Part shown: one piece after another, positions 13,987-28,100 of the stretch
Numbering within the stretch: position 1 is the stretch's first letter
Layout of the letters: each line of letters begins with the position of its first letter
Origin: Doris montereyensis
Lineage: Eukaryota > Mollusca > Gastropoda > Nudibranchia > Dorididae
Length of the DNA: 64,000 nt
Direction: 5' to 3'
NCBI GenBank assembly: GCA_037039925.1
Contig: JAXRKP010001005.1
Location: 62,001 to 126,000 of the forward strand
Translations under genes and position numbers: made by a program
The notes under the pieces: generated by a model
What the model was told of the DNA's origin: nothing
What the model saw: the letters and a program-made list of their open reading frames with translations, nothing else
Database searches by the model: none

Positions 13987-14097
13987 AAGAACTTCATATG
14001 ATATCACATCGTCAGTATGTATTTGAAAGGTCCCATTTCTACCTCACTGATCAGTTCCCCCGTTTTAAGAGAAAACAAAATTAGAAGACAAATTAAT
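13987..14097 (-). pseudogene. Detached copy of CAND1 exon 29 with flanking intron
   Basis: On the minus strand it reads [17 protein letters not shown] then a stop. It matches CAND1 exon 29 at 18357-18428 ([17 protein letters not shown]) and also the bases upstream of that exon through 'attcactcta'. The match continues beyond the exon into intron, so it is a DNA-level duplication and not a processed transcript copy. Its acceptor and donor are degraded. It lies beyond the CAND1 stop, about 4.3 kb from its source. Confidence 0.85.
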
Positions 14098-14099
14098 TC

Positions 14100-14350
14100 A
14101 CTCTAGGGGTGAATTAAGAGGTTTTAATTGTTATTGAAATGTATCATGTACGGTGATTTCAGGGGCAAATAAGAGGAAACAGCAAGATCAAAGGAAAGAC
14201 GTAGGACCTCCCAGCATCTACCCACCAAGAGCCCACGAATTAAGAGGAAACAGCAAAGTGAAAGAGCGAAACCGAAAGCAAAAAAGTGGGATCAAACAGT
14301 ACCAGTAATTCCCGCCGCCATCCGACCACCCACCCACATGATCCCATAAA
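14100..14350 (+). repeat. Repeat family C copy
   Basis: Contains 'gggtgaattaagagg', 'aggaaacagcaag', 'gtaggacct' and an end rich in 'ccacccacc'. Related copies lie at about 30690, 36920 and 45910. In other copies a stem AATTCACCCTG / CAGGGTGAATT frames a short loop. Here the core seems duplicated: 'attaagaggaaacagca' appears twice. Short interspersed element of unknown origin. Confidence 0.65.
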
Positions 14351-16194
14351 CCATAATTTGTCAAAGAGTAAAGTAACTAAAACTACTAAAAGTAAAAGAC
14401 AAGAAACGATGAAGAGAGCCAATCTCACAGACTACCATTAAAATTAATTAAATACACTGACAGGCACATCACAATACACATAACACTATGTATATAAAAT
14501 ACCAATGAAGGTTGTGTATAAGTATAATATAAATACATTAATTGGCTTGAAAGTAAATTTATTCCTCCATAACAGCCACAAAACAAGGTGATCGCTTTCA
14601 TTCAGCAAGTTGGATTCTCAATGACGTACAAAAGTAAAAGCATTCATTTGGCAAATATTGAGGTCTCTGTTTACTTTTTCAGATTTTTATTTCTTAGCAT
14701 TATTCATAATTAACAGAAATAATCAACAACTACTTTTGATAGCAAAATGAGGCTTGTTTTAGTTTTCGTAGGCAACTTAAAAACAACATAAACAAGTTTG
14801 GACAGCGAAGAAAATACAAACTTGAACTGAGGACACAATCACGTTACAAAATGAAAAAAGATGACGATAAAAAACAGTAAACCATGAGAGCTATATATCT
14901 ACAATGTTAGTAATATTACTTCTCAAAACAGGAAACAACTGGTTAACATTAATTTTTTTTTTTTTAAATCATTCTCAATTTCCATAGGTTCTGATATTGA
15001 ATAAACCTAAGGCGATTTAAGTTTCTATACTGATTACGCTGAAGAGAAATTCCAAACACAAACCTCAGCAAGAATATGAATCAAATGATCAAAAATCAGT
15101 TTGCACGAATGTATTGAGTAATAGATGGATATTGCTGAGATCATATTCATCAAAGCACTATCATTGTCACTACTATCACTCAGTATCAGGTTCATATCAT
15201 TGTTTTTCTCTCTTTTTTTTATTTACTTAGAAAGGGTGAGAAACCAAAACAAAAGGAAAAACTATTTAATCAGTTCCATGCAAAGAGAATATTAACAAAC
15301 AGGATTGAAAGGCATTCAAAAAATTTGAAATATTCGAAGTCATAATCAATTGTAGACAGATGACAGTCAAGTCATTCTCTGTGTCTTATAAAAATCCTAC
15401 AATATCGGTATGTCACTCGTAACCTCCAAAACTGACGTATGCAAACAGATCAGATACACTCATCACACCTCAAACAATGAAACTTCAGTAGATGCAGTTA
15501 AAACACACAAGCCTTTGGATTTGGAACACGACTTTTCCTCTGCGAGTACTTTTCATAATATTTTAATACCCACCCCACCTCATATGTTGTTTCCCTTGTG
15601 CAAATATTTCAAACATCACAAGGAATCACGCTGGTATACGTTATAAACAAGAAGGAAAAGAATAGGACACATACATGTTTTATGACTCATACATGATATC
15701 AAAACACGGAAAGATAAAAAAAAAAAAAAAATTGTTCACTTTCTGAACTGTAACAGATGTGAGGACAAAGATCAAAGCAATGTAATGAATGTAAGAGAAA
15801 GGACGAGTTAACAGATTAACTAAATCAAGGATGATTCTTGGAAAGTTTATCCTTAGATAATCTTAGTTAATCAAATTGCATTCACATGGACAGAGTGGGA
15901 AATCAACATGGGAAAAGTACATAAGAGGAGAACTAAACAAAGTTGCTAATGCCAGCTAGAATTCAACATAATCCTTGGAGAAAAATCATACAAATACAAG
16001 CAACAAACGTATTTGTAAACAGCCATATCCTCACTTGCCAGCAGACACATATATATATGTTTATTATGTACATCCAAGCATCCATGTGCAAACAAGGTTC
16101 TTTTCATTTTTTGTTATTTCTTTGTTTACAGGCTTTAACTGGTATCCATAGCAACCATATCAGTACCAGAGGATACAGCATCTTTTTGGATAGC
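14351..16194. other. Intergenic space beyond the CAND1 stop
   Basis: AT-rich sequence, probably including the CAND1 3' UTR (minus strand, running left from 16194). An A-run lies at about 15717-15731. I see no conserved coding segment. Confidence 0.5.
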
Positions 16195-19100
16195 TTAGTA
16201 CATTGATGCTAGGTCTGTAGAGGCCTTGATTTGACCCAAAAATTCATTCATTTGAGGACTCTTGTCTGTGGATCAAAAGGGAGAGAAAGAGTGTATTTAA
16301 AATCAATTCATCATGTATTCAAAAGTTTACGTTGTAATTAGCTATACTTCAGCACACACATGATAAAGAATAATTGAAACTGCCACAATTTATCTGCTCA
16401 AGAAAACATGTTTTCTTTATTTAAAATTGAGAACAAAATGGACAAATGAAGTGAGTAGAAATGAAAAATAAAGAGAGAAAGTGTGTACGTGAGAAAAGGA
16501 GGTGAAATAGAAATGGATAGGAAAAGAAATTGAGGGAAACAGATAGACATATTGGCCACAAAGGATGAGTCAATAGAAAAATTAGAGAGCTCTGTAGGTT
16601 CTGAGAAAATGTGCCAAAAACTAATTTATGATATGATCTGACAAACAGGACTATGATAACAACAACAAAAACACCTCAGTACAAAGAACAGCACTGACAC
16701 CATTCTCTTCCCTCATTCAACTTACCAGCATCAGGGATGTTCAGCAAGGCGATGACAGCTCTTAGTGCCGACCGTTTCAGCTCTTCCTGTTTCTCATATT
16801 CCTGTTTCACTGAGTGAGCTTTCACTTTGGCCGTGCATGTGGCTCTGATTGGGTCTACCAAACGGTCCAATCCTATGGGGGGAAAAGCATTTTTTTTTTA
16901 AAGCTCGGTAAAATTGGGAATTGGGAAATAAAGAACGGAGCAAGCTTAGTTAATGTACGGAAGCAAAAAATTAGTATATTTCATTGTGATCGATTTTTAC
17001 TCGTTTCACTGATATTTAGTAATTTACCCTGTCCACCTTATACGGTGAATTCAGGATGATCAATGTGATTAAAGAATGGCTTGTAGAAAATTTGTTTCAT
17101 TTGAAAAATGATTGTATAAAAAAAGAAATACACTTGAAATTTCTCACTGATTGACAAATTGTTTAGGATTTGAGGTGAGACATGGCAATCATGAGTCTTT
17201 CATAGGCCAGAAAGGCAACAAACAGCGATACCGTTATCAAAAGAGACACAGAGGCAAAGGAATTGTGTTTATGATCAGAAAAACATCAACAACCAAAAAC
17301 ATTCAGAGAGCTGCGGCATCAACATCTACCAATCAATCATCCACGACTTACTTTGGAGAACAGCGGAAGGACATAGATGGGACAGACGGACCAGCATAAG
17401 GTACGTCAACATCTTGATGTCGTAGTGGTCCTTGAGGCCATCCTCGACGTGATTTAGGAACTCAAAAATGTCAATGCGACCAAGGCAAGAATCAAGGAGG
17501 TGTACATGCATTCAAAGGCAGCCTGACGATATCAAATATGTTACCAATTGAAGAAGTGAAATTGTAGGTTAGGTATGATGATAAAACATGCGTTTTTCTT
17601 TGAGAAAAAAGCTTAACAACGTCTTGTTCCATGCACGTGAACAATTGATTTTGCACAATTTACTGACCAAAATTTTCATCACCATAAGGCTGTATATGGT
17701 GAACCGAAAATAATCAAAGACCTGAGAATTCAGAAACAGCAGAATCGTAAAATAAACTAAATTTCTCAATGTGAATTATTTCTCTTCAATTCTCCTCTAA
17801 AATCATACGTTCATTTACCTTTATACCTTTCATCAGTTGAATAATAATAAAAAATATTTGACCTAGTGTTTATGCATATGGTATTTGACTTAACAATGAT
17901 GCAACACTGTTGCGGCATTAACATTAAAAACTGCTGACAATACTTGAATTCTAACTAGCTAATAACAAATCTATTTCTCATTCACATCACTGTGTAAGCG
18001 TTGGGGCTAATTATACAAACCCAGCCTTATGTTAGTCGTGAGCTAATTTCTCATCCAATGAACCCCATTGGACAATTGCCCTTCGGGGATGATTAAAAGT
18101 ATCTTGAATTGAATTAAATTGAATTGCCTAACTATTGGGGGACTTGGTAATCCAGAGGTTAGGTGTCGGCCTCTTAACCAATAGGTCGTGGGTTAAAGCC
18201 CAGATGGTCGAAAAATTGTCTCAAGTTTTTCTGAGTAATTGCTTCCCCTTCTCTCCACCTACCTGACATAGACAACAGGCTTTTAGTAGGAAACATCAAC
18301 ATGAAAGTAAAAAAAAAAGGGATTGAATGATTAATTGCTTTCTTTCGTTAACTTACCTTTCTGATGTCAAGTCCATCGTCCAGTGTGTGTTTGAAAGGCC
18401 CCATTTCTACCTCACGGATCAGTTCCCTCTGTTTTAGAAGAAAACAGGATGAGAAAACAAATCAATTCACTCTAATAAAGTAAGTAACACAAAGAATTTT
18501 TCATTATTATTCTATACAAAGCACACTTTGTTTTGTAACATAAAACCATATCAACTATTTGAAAACACTGGTTGATAGTCAAATAATAACAACGGTAAAA
18601 GTCCCTTTCCATTATTGTGCAAGAGATTAAAAACAATGGCACTCCTACAAGAAACAATTGTCTGGGAAAAAACCTCTGTCCTGGTTTCCCATTTGAAGTA
18701 ACTTGCTGCAACTCATACAGCCTTAAATTAAATAATGCCCCCACCACCACCAACCCCACCTCTTTGACTATCAAAAGCAGATAAATCTGTTTTCCGTACT
18801 AACGTGTTCCAATCACAAGCTCATAAATTGGCTCTTCATGAGACACACATTCATTTCACTTTTTGTTCCTTCTTAGTTTTTATTCAACTTTTATGATCAA
18901 ACCATCTGATAAGGACGATTGTTACAGCACCTGATTGTGATGTAGTCCAGAAAAAACACATATTATAATTTTTTTCCACTTCTGTCATTTCAAAATCAAA
19001 TGCGATCCTATCTGAGAAATAAATGTGGTAGTGACTACTGAAAGAGTTAATAGGTAATTTTTATTGCACAACTTCTATTCTTCAATTTAGGGTCATACTC

Positions 19101-22100
19101 ACACGGACTTTGGTTTCATTATACAGATGGGGAAGGATGGAGTCAAGAAGGTCTCGGATTAAAGAAGGCTTGTTATGGGCCGCTGAATTGAAAGTGACCA
19201 ATGCCACCCGTCTAACAGTCAAATCAGAATCCTGAAGGGTCTTGAGGAAATCTCCAATGCAGTTCTTCAACAATGGATCGATTGGTTGCGGCTAGAAAGT
19301 GCATGAAAAACATCATTTAAATTGGCCCCTTTCATTACAAAGTGCATGAAAAACATCATTCAAATTGGCCCCTTTTATTACAAAGTGCATGAAAAACATC
19401 ATTCAAATTGGCCCCTTTCATTACAAAGTGCATGAAAAACATCATTCAAATTGGCCCCTTTCATTACAAAGTGCATGTTGGCCCCTTTCATTACAAAGTG
19501 CATGAAAAACATCATTCAAATCAGCCCCTTTCATTACAAATGCATGAAAAACATCATTCAAATCAGCCCCTTTCATTACAAAGTGCATGAAAAACATCAT
19601 TCAAATTGGCCCTTTCATTACAAAATGCATGAAAAATATGATTCAAATTGTAAAAGATGATCATAACGAAAATTAGAACAACAGAAACAGTGTAATGATG
19701 GCAAAAGTATTGCACAACAAGAAACGAATCAAACCAAAGTGCCACGAAGATAAAAGGGATAATCATACAAGGACACAATAAGATATTTATGATGAATAGA
19801 GAATGAAAAAAATACACAAATAATTTAAGTCCTTCTTATTGAACATAGAAGATACAAGAAATTAAGGCTGGATCACAAAAACCAGGAAATATGCGGTGCG
19901 GTATAAATACATCCATTGCAAATGTGGTGCTCTGCACACACACACAAAAACAAATTTAGCCAATAGAGAGTGTTACAAGCTGCTAGCAAACTTGCTCCTT
20001 TTTCCAAATTATGTTAACCAGCATGGAGCTACCCATTTCATTACACACTGTGTGTTCACGATTCACTTTGCTCAGATGATTCTTACGTCAGCGCGCAGAG
20101 GTTGCCTGGGCCTAATGGCTAGTTCGTGTTTTTTGCGCTGTGTTATAGATTAAAAATCCATGTAACTTTATAATTTATGATATTTACATGTGAAACTTAT
20201 ATATTCTGATAAAGTGTTATTAATAAGCCAAGTAATGCTGTTGAGTTTGGAAGAGCTACCCTAAAGCCATGATAAATAAAGAGCAAAAATACCATTGGCA
20301 GCTGTGAACAGAGTGGTCAATTTATAAGAATAGCTCCTGCAATGCTTCTTCTACAATCGCGTCTAAATTACAACACATTGTCTCTTTGTAGCATTAATAA
20401 CACCCCAAATCCCTACGTTATTTACAGAAGATACCATTTTAGTGTGTAAAGGGGTGGTCAAAAATTCACTTCAATAAATCCTTTCATTCTCCCTGTAACA
20501 GAAGGGTCTATTCTTCGTACCTTCAAACCTAACACCTCCTATCTATTTGGACTCTACCAAGATTCACTAATCCACGAAGCAAGCATCAGTTTTCTCTAAT
20601 ATGATTGGCTGACCAATCAAAAAGCTAGTTTTAAGCTTTATTTGAGACAATGAGTGGACATACAATGAAAATAGGCACACTTTAAAGGCATCCCCGATCC
20701 TCATGGAAATATCCGGCCTTCACCCGCACACGGTTTGCAGAAGGAAGACGGCTATAACCGGCCTTCGCGCTATATGATTTGTTAGGGAAGGACAGAAATA
20801 GTCGGTCGCCACGGCTGATGTGTTCTTGAGAAAAACAAACAATGCTGATGTGGAATGAGTTCTACTAAATTAGTCTTTGTTAGCTCTTTATCACAAAACT
20901 CAGAATTTTTGTTTTTTTCTCACTATAACCATGTTTCATGAATTGGATCTGAGACCCATTGATAGCTTTCCCAACACACCGCCTACCTGATCGGATATGG
21001 TAAACTTGATCGCCGTGACGACAGTGCTGCGTGTCAGATGGGAAGGATCAGAGAGGTGCTGCCTCAGGCTATTGATCAAATTTTGTGGATCGACTAAAGT
21101 CAACTTGCCCATACACTCTGACACCACATTGCGAGTTCCCTCTTCTTGGCACTCACAGTTGAGGAACAGCATAGACCTGCGGCAGAGAATTTTATGTCAG
21201 ATAATCTCCACACAAAGCGATCATGATTTTCATTATTTATTATTCTCATCTAACTTCTTAATGGTATAAAAAATAAATTTAAGCCAAATATCATCGACAT
21301 TGCTTCAATTCCATTCACGAAATTTCCTGTTCCAATCAAATTGTGACAATGCTACATTAAAAACTGATGATACTGTTACACTGAAAGGATACTCAGTACT
21401 GTTTAGTTAATAACAAAGTTGAACCAAGGGCAGAAAACTTAAGTTTACTACAAAAAAGCTAATTTGGTTGTGTTTTGGTATTTGATCAAATGTTAACTGT
21501 TTAAAAGGACCATTCATCTTAATCCAGGCTTTTTCTGTGATTGGTGGCCTCAGTGGCAGTGGTCAGGCTGCCAGACTTTGGATCATGAGATCCCAGGTTC
21601 AAATCCTAGCAAACCTAGGTCTGACATTAAGTTCCTTGGGAAAGACACTTAACATTAATTCCCCCCTTGGCCCAGGTGCAAATGGGTACAAGCACTAACT
21701 TGGGAGTAAATACCTGCGCGACAGATTAGCGTCCTGACCAGGAGGTGATTATTATCACCCACCTGTTCCTCTTCACACTATAGAAACCAGGATACGCTCT
21801 GGCTCTATGGGCCGTAATAGCCTTAAAAGGAATTTTACTACTACTTTTCCTGCGAATGGCCAACAAAATACACAAGCTTATCAAAGCTTACCATATTGTA
21901 TTGACATGAGACCTGAGAATTTCAAGACCTGTCTGAGATGCCGACTCACAGCTGATAATCTGGGCAAATGCAAAACACGACAGAAACAGTTACACAAAGT
22001 CGCTGTTGTTTTTCTTTTAACTTTCTTTAAATTTAAAAAAAACAAGGTCCCTCATGCGATTTAACCTAGACATTTACCTAAACTCCACACCAAGTTCTCA

Positions 22101-25100
22101 ATCACTGTTATAAGAGTTACTAAGCCCATATCATAAAGCAGGTTGGTACCTCTAGTCACTTTACACACAAAAGATTTCCACATTAACCCTTTACACACAT
22201 ACTCACAACATACTTGCAGTCTACATATTTTTTTATTTAAAGCTACAGCAATAATTTGGTACAGGTGGGATATCACAGGGATATAAGGTATCATTTAGAT
22301 ATGGATGATTGCAAAAACACCTTACAAGATGTTAATTAATCCACTGCATTATCATTCAAAAGATAAGAACATGTTAAGAATATTTATCCTCTAAATCTGA
22401 CGTATCATATTATGTGATGTCTTTATATGCTTCTTATGACGATGACAGTCACATTAAGTAATACCTAACCTTTATCGTTCTGTCCACTAAAGATGCTACA
22501 GATCTTTTAACTCTCCATTTATATGAAATAAGATTAAATGATGATAAGACTGACTTAAAGATGAACTGACCTCTTTTAGTGAATGAAGTAATAGATATTG
22601 TCTCTTGGGCTGGTTCTCAATTTCATTCAACACAAACGGTAAAAATTTGGGTAGATTTCCAACACTGATGTTGCCTGGCAGATTTCAATGAAAAAATTGA
22701 AACAGCTTTGAAATATACAACTTTAATAGATTGATGTGGGGATTTTTTTACCACAGAAAGATCATTTTACTCCAGATTGACAATGCATTGGCCATTTAAC
22801 AAAAAAGTAAGCTGTTGGGTTGGGTTTTTTCAAAATTAAGATAATAATAATAAAATAATAAAATACATTTTCATAGCGTTCATCATCAATACTAGATTGA
22901 CCTCTGGGCACTTTACAGTGATATTTCATAGTACATACAACACATACAGAATGTCAGTGAAATAAAATATGATTTGAATACAAGAAAAGTATAAAATTCT
23001 GTAGTGTAAAAATTGCATTGCAATGAATCAACATCATCCACAACTAAAATCAACCACAAACACAACTTAAACCAACCACTTAAAGATTGTGGGTGGAAGG
23101 TTAATGCAACAATATGAAAAACATTCAACTTGAATAGGATCTTCAAAATGATGGCCACAGTTTGCCTTGGTCCTGCCGCAGTTTGCCTTGGTCCTGCTCT
23201 AAGTTTGATGTACTTTCAGACTGATAATTTTCTTTTTTTAAAATAATAAACACAATGTGTAACTTCAAAGCTTTCAAAGCAATCAAATGGAGATTTACCA
23301 AGAGCATAGGGCGCCGCTGACTTGACCTCTTCATTGGGAGATGAGAAGCAATCCAAAATGACTAAATGAATATCTCCATGAGGGCTCAGGTCACTAGAGA
23401 GAAAGAAAGAAAAGAGAGACATAGATTATACATGTACAGTAGTGACCGCCTAAATGCCCGGTGCTTGGGAAGCAGAAAAAACAGGCATTTAGGCGAAACA
23501 GGCATTTGGCGAAAGTAGGTATGGGGCAACAATTTAAGGGTAGGCCTATTTCTGTGGCATTGGGTTTCCCTAGTGACTTCTTACTAATTTTGTCCAGGAT
23601 TTAAAGCTCGTTTTGTAAACCATTTCCTGGTTTAATCTTCTTTTTTTAAGATGTAGATCTGTATGTAGCTGTGCAAAATTCAATTTGTTACTATGGAGGC
23701 TAAGAAAAAAGGACCTGATTCAATGTTTGCTTCCTCATTAACTGGCATAACCCACACCATAATCACGTAACTTAATTAATCACCAGACCTATGACTTAAG
23801 TAATTATACAAATTTGGATGAGAAAAACTGGACAAAGAAAAGCCTCATCCAATGGGACCAATGTGTGAATAAATTAACACGAATCTTACAACTCCTTCGA
23901 TTCATAATCCTCATGTTAAAATTAAGACAACAGACAGACAAGGATAAAGATTCATAGCCAGATCGTTTGTTTTTGGAAAAGTCATCAACTGAACGAAAAT
24001 TTTATTGCGAGAGAAAAGGAAACCTGAAAGTGAGCGCGCGGATGGGTTGATCGTCTCTCGCCACGAAGACCCGAAGTCACATTGGATACGGCCAATACGG
24101 CAATAAAACTGTTCACATTTTGTCCCTCAATCGTGATGAGCGTCCAGTCTAAAGACACCGGGTGATTGCATGCCACTTACGACATCAAGAAAGGGATATG
24201 GGCGGAGTCCGGAAGACTGTTCAATTCTAATTGCCCGATGACAAACCAGTGATCCAATGGGACAAAGGATGTGCTGTACATTGGGTGGAGTTATGAAGAG
24301 AAGATTGGTCAACGTCTAGTACATTAGGTTCTACAATGGATGGGTGATGAAGGGTGGTTGCAATGCATGGCACATTGTTGGCGGGCATAAGCCCTATTAG
24401 ATTAGCAATCGAAGTACATGTATGATAAAGAAAAACAGAATAGTTAATCAATTACGGACGTATTTTATGAAAGTTTGGAGAAAAAGATACCTGCAGTTGT
24501 CGTCGAGACAGGGTATTTAGGCGAAAATCTTGGTTTTCAAACAGGCATTTAGAGGGGCAATTTATATAGAAATAATTCAGTTTCACTGAGATGGCGGGCG
24601 TTTAGGCGAAACGGACATTTAGGCGCGGGCATTTAGGCGAAACGGACATTTAGGCGACGGGAATTTAGGCGGTCACTGCTGTATTATTTACATGCTGTGA
24701 AACAATCTTTAACTTTGTATCAATCATTTTATTAATGTTGGAGTTTGTATTGATTGCTTATATTGATGGACTGTATGAAGATGATAAAATATGAATGCTT
24801 AATCTTGTATCTGATTGAATGTAATATTCACTCTTCTTTCTCTTTTATAAATTGAGTGTATTCTAAGCCTAGCCAATGTAATTTTCTTTTGGATAAATAA
24901 AGTATATCTTATCTTTTCTTACACCTAAGTATAGCAATACAGTAACAGCTTTTTCATTTAAAAAGTTTCCATTCAGTTCAAAGCAGCCATAGCCCTATTC
25001 CCAATCTGAAACAGTTCTAGACTGAGGATTGATTATAAAAGATTGTTTGTAAACATATGGGATGGATGAACTGAAAATGGATGGGAATTAGGTCTATAAA

Positions 25101-28100
25101 TAAATAAATCTTACTAACTCAACAAGAGCTTTTCAATCAGGGCAAATCCAAAGTCCCAGATTCAAATTTCAGTAAAGGAAAAACAACAGTAAGAAAAGGA
25201 AAAGAGAGAAAGTAGCCTATTAGTATTAGAATAAGACGACACCAGAACAAATCACCAATTGCTCCTACAATGCTTCAAGACTTAACTTCATCAATAACAG
25301 TCACTTAGGTGCCCTAAAATTTGTATAAACTAATAAGCCTTAAAATGAACTGTGGCTTTGGTCATTAAGCGGCTAGGTTATCTGAATTTGGATCATGAGG
25401 TACTTGTTTTGAATCTTAGAAAAAGTCCAAAGTTGTGCTCCTCAGGAAAGAAACTTCACAAGCATCTTCCTCACTAGACCCAGGTGCAAATGGGTAACAA
25501 CAATAGCTTCCTATAAAAACTTGCAACAGACTAGCGTCTTGTTCAGGAGGTGAATATTATCATTTGTTCTGATTTACGCTATTGAAATCGGGATAAGTTC
25601 CGGCTCTATGAGCCGTAAGAGAAACGTTTTCACTTTTTAAGAATGAACTGCAATGCAATTTTTCAAACCCCACCTTCATAAGACAAAGATGCAATTAATG
25701 AAAACAAAGAAGGCCACAAAACTTAGATAAATGTAGAAAAAATGAGTTATGAAATATCATATTTCCTTACACAGACTTTCAATTTCGCCCAGGGTAAGAA
25801 GAGAGAAAAGAATAATGTGTTCTGTAGATTTAGGATTTTTGATATCACTAACAAACTGGGACACAACATTGGGTGCTTCCGATGGACTCATCTCCGTCAC
25901 AGCAGCAACACATCGGGCAATGGAGTGATAGGCCTGGGGACAAACAAACGTTCATGAGTCCATCACACATATTATACAAAACTTGAAATGCATTAACCCT
26001 TTCCTGCCTACTGCGACCGAATGTAACATACGCCTCAATGCCTAAAGCACCCTGATGCGGCCCTCACTTCGTCTTTGTACTTGCATAACAACAAGATCTC
26101 TCTGTGTGCAGGACTTGAATTGACAATCTCGTGATGTGCAAGATTTCCCGCTCTTTTGTGGAAAAAAATGCATATTTTTTATCTGCTTCCGTTTTTGACT
26201 TACGGCGATTGTAAACAAAGCGATGCTATTACTTTCAATGAATTTACCGACCTACTCACGAAAGTTACTGACAATTAAAGGCTTATAATAGTTATAAAAA
26301 GTATATATTTTCTGACAGCTTGTTTTCTTCTCTAGTTTATTATAATTCCTTCATTGAAATTGAAAAATGTTCAAGTCTAAAATTAATCTTAACTGAGACA
26401 GGTTTACTTTTCATCTAAGTTGCGTCCCTTTGCTTAGGCACACAGACTGAATAGGAAGTGAGGGCTTAGGCACACAGACTAGAATTGCGGAGGGCCCTTA
26501 GGCAGGAAAGGGTTAAATCAATCTTCTACCTCATTTGTTTAATTACCTTATTTATTACAATCTTTGAAAACTTGCTCAATCTCGACAATTTTTAAACTTT
26601 TCAATGCTTCTCAAATAAATTTTCACTACTTTTTAGACCAGTTTCAGAGATGAAACTGGGGACTGAGTTTGACTTTGTATGCAGAGCTACATGTAGGCCT
26701 CGTGTTGAATTGAATCATGCTGTCCTACCATAAAGTTTCAAAACTTGTGCCAAGAACTGCATTCTTCTCAAACTACAAATGTGCAAAAACTATGTTTGAC
26801 AGCATGAAATTGTAGAGTTGAATTACCTGATAAAAATAGTGAGAGAAAAATAGGAAATTGCAGGAGTAAGCAGACCTGTCTAGTGATCTGAGATGTGAGA
26901 AATATATAATCATTTACACAAATCTCTAAATGAAATTACTTCAGTTGATTGATCTCCCACGCACATCATTGGAGACAGGAAGGAAAGTGATGAAAAAATG
27001 TACTTACAGACAACAATTAAGTTTGCAAGATCAACTGCTTTTTTGGTACAAATATAATACACGCCTTGGATCTTTGATTTTGATTTGATTTGATTTTACC
27101 TACATTCACAGCTAAAGGTGATCTCAAGGGGGTTTTTGGTAGGATTTTAAATTTTGCTTGGACTGCTTTGCACACAGCCAAAGGATCTTCAACCTACACA
27201 GTGTTGTGATCTGCACACAGGACTTTCTTTTTATGGTAAATCTTCAATAGGACTAGGTGGAACAGGAGGGTGGATTCTACTCGAAAACATGAACCCACAA
27301 CCCTTAGGCGGTAAAGCAGACATCCTACTTCTAGATCACCATGTCCCCAATCTTATACCCATTAAAATTGCTAAAATGACAAAAAGATAAGATTACGTCA
27401 TGTCCAACACTTACTTGTCGATGAATGGGTCCCTTCGCCTGTCTGGGATCATACACAGGCCTTATGAGCATCTAAAAGACATGATATCAACAAAAAAATA
27501 GAATATAAGATCGAATTATCTTGCTTTAAATGAGGAAAGCAAATCTAAACATTTCCTACATGATTATCCTACAACAGACTCGTCTTTATTGGGATCAAAT
27601 GACAGAATCAGAGAAAAAAGCATTTAAATTCACAAAACAGAATCTTGGGCACAACTCCCAAATGAAGTGTATGCATTTGAATACAAATGACCAAAGAGAG
27701 CAACAAAATAATGATGAAGGTATGAAAAATTCAGAGACAGAAGTTTTATTTGATTTCATTTTACCCACATCCACATCTAAGGTGATCTTCTGGGGTTTTT
27801 GGTAAGATAGGCTGCGCTATAAACAGCCAGGGGATCTTAGGCATGCACAGTGTTGAGATCTTCACACCGGACCTCCTTTTTATCGCCTATCTCAGATGGG
27901 ATAAGATGTCAATCCACTTACTTGGTCCAGGAGGGAAGGTTTTACTCACAAAACCAAAAAAAAAAAGAGAATATTTGGGCTTAAACCCTCGCCTTTCAGT
28001 TGAAAGGCCGACACATTGCCTCTGGACTATTGAGTCTCCAAGACAAGACAAAGAGGAAGAAAACAAAATGAGAAGAAAATAGTGTGAAAATGAAACATGA

